The position numbers and the translations under genes are program-made. Below, one piece after another: positions 1-7,658 of a stretch of 40,759 nt of DNA (position 1 is the stretch's first letter; each line of letters begins with the position of its first letter). Source of the DNA: Gammaproteobacteria bacterium (lineage in GTDB: Bacteria > Pseudomonadota > Gammaproteobacteria > SZUA-229); NCBI GenBank assembly GCA_029881035.1, contig JAOUNI010000021.1, forward strand, positions 1 through 40,759, read 5' to 3'. The notes below the pieces were generated by a model. That model was not told the DNA's origin, made no database searches, and worked only from the letters and a program-made list of their open reading frames with translations.

Positions 1-107
1 GGGTTTTCTGGTGTGAATTGAATATCACCCGCCGCACAGGAAGCCAACAGAAATATGAGGGGAATTAGAGCAAGTAGCTTGAACGATAGAACAGTACGTA
101 AATTCAT
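1..107 (-). CDS. Predicted outer-membrane lipoprotein, N-terminal 35 residues only
   Basis: The gene starts with an ATG at 107 and runs off the left edge of the window, so only about 35 residues are visible. They form a bacterial lipoprotein signal peptide: MNLRTVLSFK, a hydrophobic stretch, then the lipobox LASC followed by AAGD. Cleavage before that Cys (residue 24) and lipidation are expected. Position +2 after the Cys is Ala, so the Lol system should carry it to the outer membrane by the E. coli rule. A GGAG ribosome site lies about 8 bases before the ATG. It lies downstream of the tRNA cluster on the same strand but 490 bases away, so it probably has its own promoter. The function cannot be judged from this fragment. 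Confidence 0.7.
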   Translation of the reverse strand, partial: MNLRTVLSFKLLALIPLIFLLASCAAGDIQFTPEN

Positions 108-596
108 AATCGACTCCATCTGGTCAGTCATTAATGAATAATACGGGTAACTATAATTTAGGCGTTACCTTGATATACATACTAATGATATTTCCTTGCT
201 ATGCAATGCACTGTGATTAGTGCACTCCTCGGCGGTAGCGATAACGATGAGACTGAGGCTATTTTTTCGGAGGTGATGCACGGCGTGAAGCGTTGCGGGT
301 TGATTAAGATTAATTAACAACTCAAGAAATGGACAGACTCAATATGATTTTTTCTGGCGATTGGTAAGTCGAGACTGACCGTATTTCTTTTAATAGGAAG
401 ATCCCTTTAGTTTTAGATTGGCTAGTTAAATATCATGATGAATATAACATCAGGAGCAATCCACAGCATTTATGTTTTCAATAAATGGCCCGAAGGGTGA
501 GCGCAGGGATAGCACGAACAATCTAACCGGCAGCCGGTTCGAACGTTTAAGCACGCAGAGTAGTATATCTAAAAGGTATTACTAATGAATCAAAGA
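108..596. other. Intergenic region with no supported gene
   Basis: These 489 bases separate the tRNA-Leu 3' end from the lipoprotein gene. I found no open frame longer than about 15 codons with a plausible ribosome site on either strand and no convincing terminator behind tRNA-Leu. The stretch is AT-rich except for a GC-rich block at about 487-545, listed separately. A promoter for the lipoprotein gene should lie in the lower part, but no pair of boxes is good enough to call. Confidence 0.5.
487..545. repeat. GC-rich palindromic element, candidate dispersed repeat
   Basis: A GC-rich block sits inside AT-rich spacer. It contains the exact inverted repeat AACCGG (525-530), a 3-base spacer and CCGGTT (534-539). 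Before it lies a segment beginning GGCCCGAAGGGTGAGCGCAG, itself with a small CCCGAAGGG hairpin. Such blocks resemble short dispersed intergenic repeats in gammaproteobacterial genomes, but one window shows only a single copy, so the repeat status is inference. It is too far from tRNA-Leu and lacks a T run, so it is unlikely to be that gene's terminator. Confidence 0.3.
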
Positions 597-685
597 TGGT
601 GCCTGGGGCCGGAATCGAACCGGCACGGGAGTTACCCCCCGAGGGATTTTAAGTCCCTTGCGTCTACCTATTTCGCCACCCAGGC
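597..685 (-). tRNA. leuZ: tRNA-Leu (anticodon UAA)
   Basis: On the minus strand the acceptor stem GCCTGGG (from 685) pairs with CCCAGGC, followed by discriminator A and an encoded CCA (597-599). The anticodon loop CTTAAAA sits on a GGGA/TCCC stem and gives anticodon TAA, reading UUA. A long variable arm and the T arm with GGTTCGATTCC are present, as expected for a class II leucine tRNA. The order tRNA-Gly, tRNA-Cys, tRNA-Leu downstream of pgsA matches glyW-cysT-leuZ of E. coli, hence the symbol. Confidence 0.95.
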
Positions 686-706
686 AAGGTGTGCAATATT
701 AATGTA

Positions 707-780
707 TGGAGGCGAGTTCCGGAGTCGAACCGGACTAGATAGATTTGCAATCTACTGGATAACCGCTTTCCTAACTCGCC
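707..780 (-). tRNA. cysT: tRNA-Cys (anticodon GCA)
   Basis: The minus-strand sequence starts GGCGAGT at 780 and ends ACTCGCC, discriminator T and an encoded CCA (707-709). The anticodon loop TTGCAAA on a TAGAT/ATCTA stem gives GCA. The D arm and the T arm (GGTTCGACTCC) are intact. It lies 21 bases upstream of tRNA-Leu on the same strand, so the two are probably processed from one precursor. Confidence 0.95.
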
Positions 781-838
781 ATAAACTTTTGTGAGCTTAC
801 TGCATTATCGATGTCGATATAAGCAGTCAGTGTCACTT

Positions 839-871
839 TTTCAGGCTGTTTACTTTCTTCTGTGCCTGAAA
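839..871. repeat. Inverted repeat between two tRNA genes
   Basis: TTTCAGGC (839-846) and GCCTGAAA (864-871) form an exact 8-base inverted repeat around a 17-base loop. It lies immediately downstream, on the minus strand, of the terminator that follows tRNA-Gly and 58 bases before tRNA-Cys. It has no T run of its own. It could be an extra RNA-processing or pausing structure, or an operator for the tRNA-Cys/tRNA-Leu promoter. Confidence 0.35.
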
Positions 872-872
872 C

Positions 873-897
873 GAAAAAACCCTGTTTCGCAGGGTTT
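873..897 (-). terminator. Rho-independent terminator after tRNA-Gly
   Basis: On the minus strand AAACCCTG (897-890), the loop CGAAA and CAGGGTTT (884-877) form an 8-base stem followed directly by a run of T. It lies 13 bases beyond the CCA end of tRNA-Gly. It should end transcripts coming from pgsA and tRNA-Gly, which implies that tRNA-Cys and tRNA-Leu have a separate promoter. Confidence 0.8.
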
Positions 898-909
898 GGT
901 CGTATAAAT

Positions 910-985
910 TGGAGCGGGAAACGAGATTCGAACTCGCGACCTCAACCTTGGCAAGGTTGCGCTCTACCAGCTGAGCTATTCCCGC
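910..985 (-). tRNA. glyW: tRNA-Gly (anticodon GCC)
   Basis: The minus-strand sequence starts GCGGGAA at 985 and closes with TTCCCGC, discriminator T and an encoded CCA (910-912). The anticodon loop TTGCCAA on a CAACC/GGTTG stem gives GCC, reading GGC and GGU. The D loop (AGCTCAGCTGGTAGAGC) and T arm (GAGTTCGAATCTC) are standard. It lies 91 bases downstream of pgsA in the same direction, as in E. coli, and is followed by a strong terminator. Confidence 0.95.
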
Positions 986-1076
986 AGTGCATCTAAGCAG
1001 GTCGCTATTCTAGCGATGCTCACTGCCCTGTCAAGCGCAATAACGACACTAATGCTAATTTTAGTTATTTAATTCC

Positions 1077-1640
1077 TTATCCGGCTTTTTTTATCGTGCT
1101 CCAGGCCATGTTCAGGTAATTCATCATGGAGAACAAGGTCAGTACTGCTGCCCAGACGATAAGGACTAGACCAATGGTGAAGATAGGCAGTCCAAACAGG
1201 TCCTGTGCATAGATAAGAAAACCTAGTGCCCATAACTGGGCAAAGGTTTTAGCTTTGCCGGCAAATGAGACGACTACTTTATCGTCCTTGCCTTGTGCAG
1301 CCATCCATTCGCGTAGCGTCGAGATGATGATTTCACGGGCGATAATGATGATGGCTGAAAATAGTATCCAGTTGTTGTCAGGATGTGCGGCAACAATTAA
1401 CACTAATGCAATGATGACCATGAGTTTGTCGGCCAGTGGGTCGAGGAAGGCGCCGAGTGCTGATTGCTGGTTGAGTTTGCGTGCCAGATAACCGTCGAAC
1501 CAGTCGGAGATACCGGCAATAAAAAAGATACTGGTAGCAGCAATATGTTTCCATTCATAAGGCAGGTAAAAAGCAGAGATAAAAACTGGAATCAGGAAGA
1601 TTCTTAACAATGTTATGGAATTGGGGATATTTAACGTCAT
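1077..1640 (-). CDS. pgsA: CDP-diacylglycerol--glycerol-3-phosphate 3-phosphatidyltransferase
   Basis: This inner-membrane enzyme transfers the phosphatidyl group of CDP-diacylglycerol to glycerol 3-phosphate. It gives phosphatidylglycerol phosphate, the committed precursor of phosphatidylglycerol and cardiolipin. The 187-residue product has the complete CDP-alcohol phosphatidyltransferase signature: D46, D49, G50, A53, R54, G63, D67 and D71 in the expected spacing. Several hydrophobic segments agree with a polytopic protein, and the length matches the family (about 180-190). It follows uvrC after 38 bases on the same strand and precedes tRNA-Gly, the conserved enterobacterial order, so it is probably read from the uvrY promoter. 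Nothing is missing or unusual. Confidence 0.95.
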   Translation of the reverse strand: MTLNIPNSITLLRIFLIPVFISAFYLPYEWKHIAATSIFFIAGISDWFDGYLARKLNQQSALGAFLDPLADKLMVIIALVLIVAAHPDNNWILFSAIIIIAREIIISTLREWMAAQGKDDKVVVSFAGKAKTFAQLWALGFLIYAQDLFGLPIFTIGLVLIVWAAVLTLFSMMNYLNMAWSTIKKAG

Positions 1641-1678
1641 GTCTGAATTTATATTCTGGTTTTATTGTATGAGCTATC

Positions 1679-3523
1679 TTATTGATCTATATGAAATTCA
1701 TCATATATAGCCTGAGCCAGCTTTTTGCTGATACCGGGTATTTTAGCAAGATCTGCCACGCCCGACTGAGTTATCCCCTGTATTCCGCCAAAATGTTTAA
1801 GCAGGGTCTGTCGGCGTTTGGGGCCCAGGCCGGGAATATTCTCTAAAGGCGATTCACGGCGTGTTTTGCCGCGTTGCGCCCGGTGCCCGGAGATGGCGAA
1901 ACGATGGGCTTCGTCACGCACCTGCAGGATGAGGTTGAGTGCAGGAGAATCGAGGCTGAGATGCAGTTCGGGGCGACCATCACTGAATACCAGTTTTTCC
2001 AGCCCGGCCTTGCGCCCTTCTCCTTTGGCAACGCCGATTAAGAGCACGGAGTTGATCGCCAGTTCATCGAAGACTTCGATGGCCTGTCTGAGCTGGCCTT
2101 TGCCGCCGTCGATAAGCAGGATGTCCGGCAGTTTTTGTTCATCCTCGCCTGCTTTGCGAAAGCGCCGTTCCAGCGCCTGCCGCATGGCCGCGTAATCATC
2201 GCCACCGGTGATGTCTTTGATGTTGTAGCGCCGGTAGTCGGTCTTTAGCGGACCCTCGGGCGTCATCACGACGCAGGAGGCCATGGTGGCTTCGCCCTGG
2301 GTATGGCTGATATCGAAACATTCCAGTCGGATCGGAATGCTGTCCAGCTGCAGCAGCTCCTGCAGGTCTTCAAAGCGTTTCATCAGGCCGGTGCGTGACA
2401 TCAATCGAGTGTTGAGTGAGTTGGCTGCATTGGCGATGGCCATTTCCATCCAGCGAGCACGATCGCTACGCAGCTGTGAACGCAGTTTGACCTTGCGTCC
2501 GGCCTGCGTGCTCAGCACTTCTTCTAATAGCTCACATTCGTGCGGTACGGCGGAGACGAGGATTTCTGTGGGGATGTCGCTATCCAGATAAAACTGGGGA
2601 ATGAAAGCCGCAAGTATGGCTTCGACTTCGATGGATTCGGGCAGCGATGGATAGAAGTTACGATTGCCCAGATTCAGGCCGTTGCGAATATAAAATACGG
2701 TGACGCAGGCCTGCCCGCCTTCGGTGGCGCAGGCAATGACATCAAGATCGCCTTTTTCGGCGCTGATGTTCTGCTGTTCGGCGATTTTTTGCAGGTTGCG
2801 GATCTGGTCGCGGAAAGTGGCGGCTTTTTCGAAGTTCTGCTTGTTGGCGGCTTTTTCCATCGCTATAACCAGTTCACTGATGATTTGCTGGCTTTTGCCT
2901 TCGAGAAATAACAGCGCATGTTGCACGTCCTTTTTGTAGGCCTGTTCGGAAATATAACCAACACAGGGGGCGGAGCAGCGCTTGATTTGGTATTGCAGAC
3001 AGGGACGCGAGCGGTTTCTAAAATAGCTGTCTTCACACTGACGAATTTTAAAAGTGCGTTGTAACAGGTTAATGGTTTCTCTAACGGCACCGGCGTTGGG
3101 ATAAGGCCCGAGATAACGCCCCGGTTTTTTGCGTGCGCCGCGATGTATCGCCATGCCAGGGTAAGCGGTAGTGTCAGAAATATAGATATAGGGATAGCTT
3201 TTATCGTCGCGCATCAAGATGTTGTAGCGCGGATGGAATTCCTTAATCAGGTTACTTTCGAGAATCAGCGCCTCGCCTTCTGTGTGCGTGACCATGATTT
3301 CAATATGATGAATATGGCTCACCATAACCGATGTTTTTGGCGACAGACCAGAGCTGCGAAAATAGCTGCTGACACGATTTTTAAGATTTTTGGCTTTGCC
3401 AACGTAGAGGATTTTGTCCTCGACATCGTACATACGATAGACACCGGGCTTGCTGGTGAGTGTTTTAAGAAAAGCTTTAGAGTCGAAGGTTGGCTTCGGC
3501 TCGTTCTCAAGGTGAGAGTTCAT
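1679..3523 (-). CDS. uvrC: UvrABC excinuclease subunit C
   Basis: UvrC makes the 3' and 5' incisions around a DNA lesion in nucleotide excision repair after UvrB has been loaded. In the 614-residue product I see the GIY-YIG nuclease at about residues 20-100 (KPGVYRMY ... ILYVGKAKNLKNR). A UVR motif for UvrB contact follows at about 210-245. The RNase H-like 5' nuclease region contains CFDISHTQG and LLIDGGKGQ at about 400-475. Tandem helix-hairpin-helix motifs lie at the C-terminus (ENIPGLGPKRR and LAKIPGISKK). Length is typical (about 610). The start lies 4 bases after the stop of the upstream glycosylase gene, so translation of the two is probably coupled. It sits between uvrY and pgsA. Confidence 0.97.
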   Translation of the reverse strand: MNSHLENEPKPTFDSKAFLKTLTSKPGVYRMYDVEDKILYVGKAKNLKNRVSSYFRSSGLSPKTSVMVSHIHHIEIMVTHTEGEALILESNLIKEFHPRYNILMRDDKSYPYIYISDTTAYPGMAIHRGARKKPGRYLGPYPNAGAVRETINLLQRTFKIRQCEDSYFRNRSRPCLQYQIKRCSAPCVGYISEQAYKKDVQHALLFLEGKSQQIISELVIAMEKAANKQNFEKAATFRDQIRNLQKIAEQQNISAEKGDLDVIACATEGGQACVTVFYIRNGLNLGNRNFYPSLPESIEVEAILAAFIPQFYLDSDIPTEILVSAVPHECELLEEVLSTQAGRKVKLRSQLRSDRARWMEMAIANAANSLNTRLMSRTGLMKRFEDLQELLQLDSIPIRLECFDISHTQGEATMASCVVMTPEGPLKTDYRRYNIKDITGGDDYAAMRQALERRFRKAGEDEQKLPDILLIDGGKGQLRQAIEVFDELAINSVLLIGVAKGEGRKAGLEKLVFSDGRPELHLSLDSPALNLILQVRDEAHRFAISGHRAQRGKTRRESPLENIPGLGPKRRQTLLKHFGGIQGITQSGVADLAKIPGISKKLAQAIYDEFHIDQ

Positions 3524-3527
3524 TGGC

Positions 3528-4178
3528 TTATTTGAGCAGAGTTTGGGCGCGTTTAAAAACCTTTTCGAACATGGCTGTGGTCAGGCGATTAGTCTGGGTG
3601 TTGTAACGTGAGCAGTGATAACAATCGATCAGCACGCCGCGTTTGAGCCTGTGTTCAACGCCATGGCCAAAGCTATAATCACTCTGTTTCAGCCCCAGTG
3701 CCTTAATTACTGCTTTGTGGGCAATGCCACCGAGGGCCACGAGCACGTAGTGTTCGGGTAAGGCTTTAAGTTCCTGTGTCAGCCAGTGATTGCAGGTATT
3801 CACTTCAGCCCCGACCGGTTTGTTCTGTGGTGGCAGGCATTTTACCGCGTTGGTGATGCGGCAATTGAGTAGTTTTAAACCATCATCCGCTGAGATTGAT
3901 TGTGCTGTACTGGCGAAACCGTATTTGTGCAGGGTTTGGTATAGCAGGATGCCAGCATGGTCACCGGTGAAAGGTCGGCCTGTGGCATTAGCACCGTGCA
4001 TACCGGGTGCGAGTCCTACGATACAGAGTCGGGCATTTTTATCACCAAAAGCGGGTACAGGTTTGCTGAAATAATCAGGATATTGTTGGCGGATATCTAC
4101 TAGAAACTGGGTTAAACGTGGGCATTGATCACAATCAGGATCGAAGTTATTTGTGATTTTATTAGTCATTTTTAACAT
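3528..4178 (-). CDS. Uracil-DNA glycosylase, family 5-like, iron-sulfur type
   Basis: This enzyme should excise uracil, and perhaps other deaminated bases, from DNA to start base excision repair. The 216-residue product has motif 1 GLAPGMHGANATGRPFTGD (55-73) and motif 2 at about 188-193, H-C-S-R-Y-N, which are those of family 5 (UdgB) rather than UNG. Four cysteines, C16, C19, C114 and C129 (C-x2-C ... C-x14-C), fit the 4Fe-4S site of family 4/5 enzymes. A GLAPG start with no Asp in motif 1 is also family 5-like. The usual Pro after the motif 2 His is Cys here; I am not sure how common that is. The first ATG is used, with an alternative at codon 4. It sits between uvrY and uvrC with a 4-base gap to uvrC, so excision by both routes may be co-expressed. 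Confidence 0.85.
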   Translation of the reverse strand: MLKMTNKITNNFDPDCDQCPRLTQFLVDIRQQYPDYFSKPVPAFGDKNARLCIVGLAPGMHGANATGRPFTGDHAGILLYQTLHKYGFASTAQSISADDGLKLLNCRITNAVKCLPPQNKPVGAEVNTCNHWLTQELKALPEHYVLVALGGIAHKAVIKALGLKQSDYSFGHGVEHRLKRGVLIDCYHCSRYNTQTNRLTTAMFEKVFKRAQTLLK

Positions 4179-4205
4179 TAAATAGTATCGGTAAGTTATT
4201 GATAC

Positions 4206-4877
4206 TTATGTCTTAAGTGATGCGTTATCGAGAAGTCCATTTTTGATGGCTAAGTGCATCATCTCGATATCTGATTCAACCTCCAGTTTTTCGTGCAGAC
4301 GTTTACGGTAGGTGCTCACTGTCTTGGGGCTGAGGCTCAGGGTAGCAGAAATGGCGTTATTTTTTTTGCCCTGTGCGATCATCATTAGCACCTGTAGTTC
4401 ACGTTGTGAAAGCAAATCGATAAGATTTTTTTCACCGGGCAGTGCCGACAGGGCTAATTGTTGAGCAATATCTTTAGCGATATAGCAGCCACCTGCATGG
4501 ACATCGCGTATAGCTGTGACCATTTCATCGACCTTGTTACCTTTGGATAGATAACCACGTGCACCGCCACTGAGTAATCTTTTTGGTAAGGAGCCTTCGG
4601 CATGTACCGAGACAATTATGATACCGATGTTTGGCCAGTTTCTGTGCAGACGTTGTGTGGCTTCAAGACCACCCATGCCGGGCATATTGATATCCATCAT
4701 GATGATATCGAGGTCGGCAGCGTTTTTTCGGCAATATTCGATGGCCTGTTCGCCACTATTAGCTTCAGTAACAACTTCAATACCATCAATCGCAGATAAC
4801 AGACTGGTGAGGCCATGACGAACCAGATCATGGTCGTCAACAACCATTATTTTTATTGTTGGCTGGGCTTTATTCAT
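4206..4877 (-). CDS. uvrY: Two-component response regulator UvrY/GacA
   Basis: This regulator is phosphorylated by BarA/GacS-type kinases and activates small RNAs of the Csr/Rsm system. The 223-residue product has a receiver domain (about 8-125) with acidic pair D14/D15, phospho-acceptor D62 in MMDINMPG and a conserved Lys in YLSKGN. A LuxR-type helix-turn-helix follows at about 155-215 (LSQRELQVLMMIAQG ... LSLSPKTVSTYRKRL). Length and linkage to uvrC match E. coli UvrY and Pseudomonas GacA. It is the first gene of the run to pgsA and has a TATAAT box upstream. No sensor kinase is adjacent, which is normal for this regulator. Confidence 0.93.
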   Translation of the reverse strand: MNKAQPTIKIMVVDDHDLVRHGLTSLLSAIDGIEVVTEANSGEQAIEYCRKNAADLDIIMMDINMPGMGGLEATQRLHRNWPNIGIIIVSVHAEGSLPKRLLSGGARGYLSKGNKVDEMVTAIRDVHAGGCYIAKDIAQQLALSALPGEKNLIDLLSQRELQVLMMIAQGKKNNAISATLSLSPKTVSTYRKRLHEKLEVESDIEMMHLAIKNGLLDNASLKT

Positions 4878-4904
4878 ACTTTTTGTACCTTACCACAAAG
4901 CATT

Positions 4905-4910
4905 ATTATA
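4905..4910 (-). promoter_or_regulatory. Candidate -10 box for uvrY
   Basis: On the minus strand an exact TATAAT lies 28 bases before the uvrY start codon, giving a leader of about 20 bases with a weak TAAGG ribosome site. No good -35 hexamer stands at 16-18 bases; TTGATC is present but 21 bases away. This may therefore be an activator-dependent promoter or a chance match. Confidence 0.4.
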
Positions 4911-5228
4911 GCTTGTCTATGTTTAGTCGATGATCAAAAAAATAACAGGATTTATAACGATATTACAATTGATGAGGTAGCTACTGTGTCACAGTTTTTA
5001 GAATTCAGGAATGTTTTAACAAAATAACCATGGATAATCGTTATATCATGGGTGTATAACTATAATCATTAGTATTGAATCTATGGAGATTGAGAAAACT
5101 CATGTTGTTTCAGGAGAAGAATCATTAAGCAATAATTCAATTGATAAGATAATACCGAACGATATTAGTTTTCAGCACCCTAAGAAGAACATGCATTTAA
5201 TGGAATATTAACAATAAGGTAGGTAATC
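4911..5228. other. Divergent intergenic region uvrY / fadE
   Basis: This AT-rich spacer must hold the promoters for uvrY (minus) and the fad operon (plus). On the plus strand an exact TATAAT at 5061-5066 is the best -10 candidate, without a clear -35. I see no FadR- or PsrA-like palindrome that I would trust. A 42-codon open frame at 5083-5211 is listed separately. Confidence 0.4.
5083..5211 (+). CDS. Possible 42-residue leader ORF upstream of fadE
   Basis: An ATG at 5083 opens a 42-codon frame ending at a TAA 17 bases before the fadE start. The product would begin MEIEKTHVVSGEES, is polar and has no recognisable domain. There is no good ribosome site, which argues against it. In its favour, it would start about 10 bases after the transcript start predicted from the TATAAT at 5061-5066. 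I do not recognise it, and it may be chance. Confidence 0.15.
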   Translation: MEIEKTHVVSGEESLSNNSIDKIIPNDISFQHPKKNMHLMEY

Positions 5229-7658
5229 ATGATCTGGTTAATTGGTTTTGTTGTTGTCGTTGCACTGGCTGCTTATTTCCGTCTTCCTTTATTACTATGG
5301 ACGATAATCCTTGCTGTATTTATGTCTGCCTTCCAACAATATGGTGATGCCAATATAGTTACTCTGAGTATGTTGTGGGTGATATTTGCGGTGATATTTG
5401 TACCACTCAATATCTATCCTATACGCAGAAATATTTTAAGTCGCCCTATCTATAAATTGATGGCCAATATCATGCCGCAGATTTCGAAAACGGAACAGGA
5501 AGCACTGGATGCTGGCGATGTCTGGTGGGAAGCAGATTTATTTAGTGGCAAGCCTGATTTCAGTAAAATAAGAAACTTACCTAAACCCACTCTCAGCGCT
5601 AAAGAACAGGCTTTTATTGATGGCCCTGTCGAACAACTATGCAGCATGCTTAATGACTGGAAAATAACTCATGATGATTATGATTTAACGCCTGAAGTTT
5701 GGAAGTTTCTCAAAGACAATGGCTTTTTTGCCATGATCATCCCCGAAGAATATGGCGGTCTGGAATTTTCAGCGTATGCACATTCACAGGTCATCGTTAA
5801 GATTGGTAGTAGAAGCGGTTCTGCTGCGGTGACAGTGATGGTGCCTAATTCTTTAGGTCCGGGAAAATTGTTGTTGACCTATGGCACTGAAGAACAAAAA
5901 AATTATTATCTACCACGTCTGGCCAAAGGCGAAGAGCTGCCCTGTTTTGCATTAACTGGTCCAAGTGCTGGTAGTGATGCCGGAGCTATGCCTGATACCG
6001 GTGTGGTGTGTTATGGCTCGTTTGAAGGTAAAGAAAAAGTATTGGGCATTCGACTCAATTGGGATAAACGTTATATCACGTTGGCGCCGGTGGCGACTAT
6101 ATTGGGACTAGCCTTCAAATTACAGGACCCCGATCATTTGATTGGCGAGGAAACAGATCGTGGTATTACCCTGGCTCTAATTAAAAGGGAAACTGCGGGC
6201 GTTGAAGTTGGCCGACGTCACTTCCCCCTTAATCAGTCATTTATGAATGGACCGGTTCGAGGTAAGGATGTCTTTATTCCATTAGACTGGATTATTGGCG
6301 GCACAGATTACATAGGCAAAGGCTGGAGCATGTTAATGGAATGCCTGTCTGATGGACGAGCGATTTCATTACCGGCATTGGGTACAGCAGGTGGTAAAAT
6401 GGCTTCAAAATTTACCGGTGCTTACGCAAGAATACGACAACAATTTCATACTCCGATTGGTTACTTCGAAGGCATTGAAGAACCTTTAGCTGAAATTGGT
6501 GGTCAGGCCTACGCTATGGAATCCGCACGATTACTGGTGCTGTCCTGCCTGGATAATGGCGAGGTACCTTCGGTTATTTCTGGTATTGTTAAACAACAAT
6601 TGATGCATCGAATGCGCATCACTGTGAATCACGCCATGGACATTCATGGTGGTCATGGTATTTGCATGGGGCCACATAATCACCTGGCCCGTTCTTATCA
6701 ATTAGTACCTGTTGGCATCACCGTTGAAGGGGCTAATATATTAACTCGTAGCCTGATGATATTTGGTCAGGGCGCCATGCGCAGTCATCCGTATTTATTG
6801 AAAGAAGTTGGTGCGGTACATAATAACGATAAACAACAGGGCTTAAAAGATTTTGATCAAGCCCTGTTCGCTCATGCTGGTTTTGTAATCAGTAATGTTG
6901 TTCGCACATTATGGATAGCTCTAACTTCGGCACATTTACTGATAACTCCCGGACAAGGCATTACAAAATATTATTACCGTCAACTGGTGCGCATGAGTTC
7001 TTCTTTTGCATTAATGACTGATGCCTGTGTAGCGGTATTAGGCGGCTCACTGAAACGACGTGAAAAAATATCAGGACGTTTTGCTGATGCTCTGTCAAAT
7101 ATGTATGTATTGACTGCAGTACTTAAACATTTTGAAGATGATGGTTGTCCTGAAGAAGATATCCCATTACTTAAATGGGCCTGTGATGATGCTTTATTTA
7201 ATATTCAACAGGCAATGAAAGGTATTATGGTAAATATAAATATCCCTTTAATAGGCGGATTGCTGAACATACTGGTATTCCCGCTAAGTAAACCCTATCA
7301 AAAACCTGATGATAAACTCGGTCATCAGGTTGCGCGTTTATTATTACAACCGTCAACCACGCTGACACGGTTAACATGCGGAATTTATGTCAACAATAAT
7401 CCTGACGATGCAACCGGACGTATTTTACTGGCACAGGAACTTGTACTTAAAACAGTAGATATTGAACGTAAATTGCGTGCAGCTAAAAAGAACGGTGAAC
7501 TACAGGGTGATGATACCGGTCTTTATGTTGAAGCCAGAGAAAAACATATCATTGATGATGAAGAATTTAAGCTGCTAGAGCAGACACGTCTGGCTGTGCA
7601 GAATGCAGTTAAAGTCGATGAATTTTCAAACACAGGCTGGAAGGTGGAAACTCCATAA
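5229..7658 (+). CDS. fadE: Acyl-CoA dehydrogenase FadE
   Basis: FadE is the FAD-dependent enzyme that oxidises acyl-CoA to trans-2-enoyl-CoA, the first step of beta-oxidation. The 809-residue product matches the long FadE class (E. coli about 814) rather than 380-residue acyl-CoA dehydrogenases. Residues 1-65 are hydrophobic, suggesting membrane attachment. The acyl-CoA dehydrogenase core follows (PEEYGGLEFSAYAHSQ near 173, ALTGPSAGSDAGAMPDTG near 240, then the helical domain with MDIHGGHGICMGPHNH). A C-terminal domain of about 280 residues corresponds to the FadE-specific extension (DUF1974). A ribosome site (AAGGTAGG) precedes the ATG. Its stop overlaps the next start by one base (TAATG), so it leads a coupled operon. 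Confidence 0.95.
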   Translation: MIWLIGFVVVVALAAYFRLPLLLWTIILAVFMSAFQQYGDANIVTLSMLWVIFAVIFVPLNIYPIRRNILSRPIYKLMANIMPQISKTEQEALDAGDVWWEADLFSGKPDFSKIRNLPKPTLSAKEQAFIDGPVEQLCSMLNDWKITHDDYDLTPEVWKFLKDNGFFAMIIPEEYGGLEFSAYAHSQVIVKIGSRSGSAAVTVMVPNSLGPGKLLLTYGTEEQKNYYLPRLAKGEELPCFALTGPSAGSDAGAMPDTGVVCYGSFEGKEKVLGIRLNWDKRYITLAPVATILGLAFKLQDPDHLIGEETDRGITLALIKRETAGVEVGRRHFPLNQSFMNGPVRGKDVFIPLDWIIGGTDYIGKGWSMLMECLSDGRAISLPALGTAGGKMASKFTGAYARIRQQFHTPIGYFEGIEEPLAEIGGQAYAMESARLLVLSCLDNGEVPSVISGIVKQQLMHRMRITVNHAMDIHGGHGICMGPHNHLARSYQLVPVGITVEGANILTRSLMIFGQGAMRSHPYLLKEVGAVHNNDKQQGLKDFDQALFAHAGFVISNVVRTLWIALTSAHLLITPGQGITKYYYRQLVRMSSSFALMTDACVAVLGGSLKRREKISGRFADALSNMYVLTAVLKHFEDDGCPEEDIPLLKWACDDALFNIQQAMKGIMVNINIPLIGGLLNILVFPLSKPYQKPDDKLGHQVARLLLQPSTTLTRLTCGIYVNNNPDDATGRILLAQELVLKTVDIERKLRAAKKNGELQGDDTGLYVEAREKHIIDDEEFKLLEQTRLAVQNAVKVDEFSNTGWKVETP

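Noticed and set aside
487-545. tRNA pseudogene suggested by CCGGTTCGAAC
   Set aside because: No acceptor, D or anticodon arm can be built around it; the palindrome explains the motif.
585-794. 69-codon plus-strand frame over two tRNA genes
   Set aside because: It is made of the reverse complements of tRNA-Leu and tRNA-Cys, both of which fold completely on the minus strand.
1818-2195. Open frames opposite uvrC, and similar long frames opposite dnaK, dnaJ, fabF and purL
   Set aside because: They lie fully within strongly supported genes, show no family motifs or ribosome sites, and have composition expected of antisense frames.
4815-5027. 70-codon plus-strand frame at the uvrY start
   Set aside because: It overlaps the uvrY N-terminus and its promoter region, has no ribosome site and no recognisable sequence.
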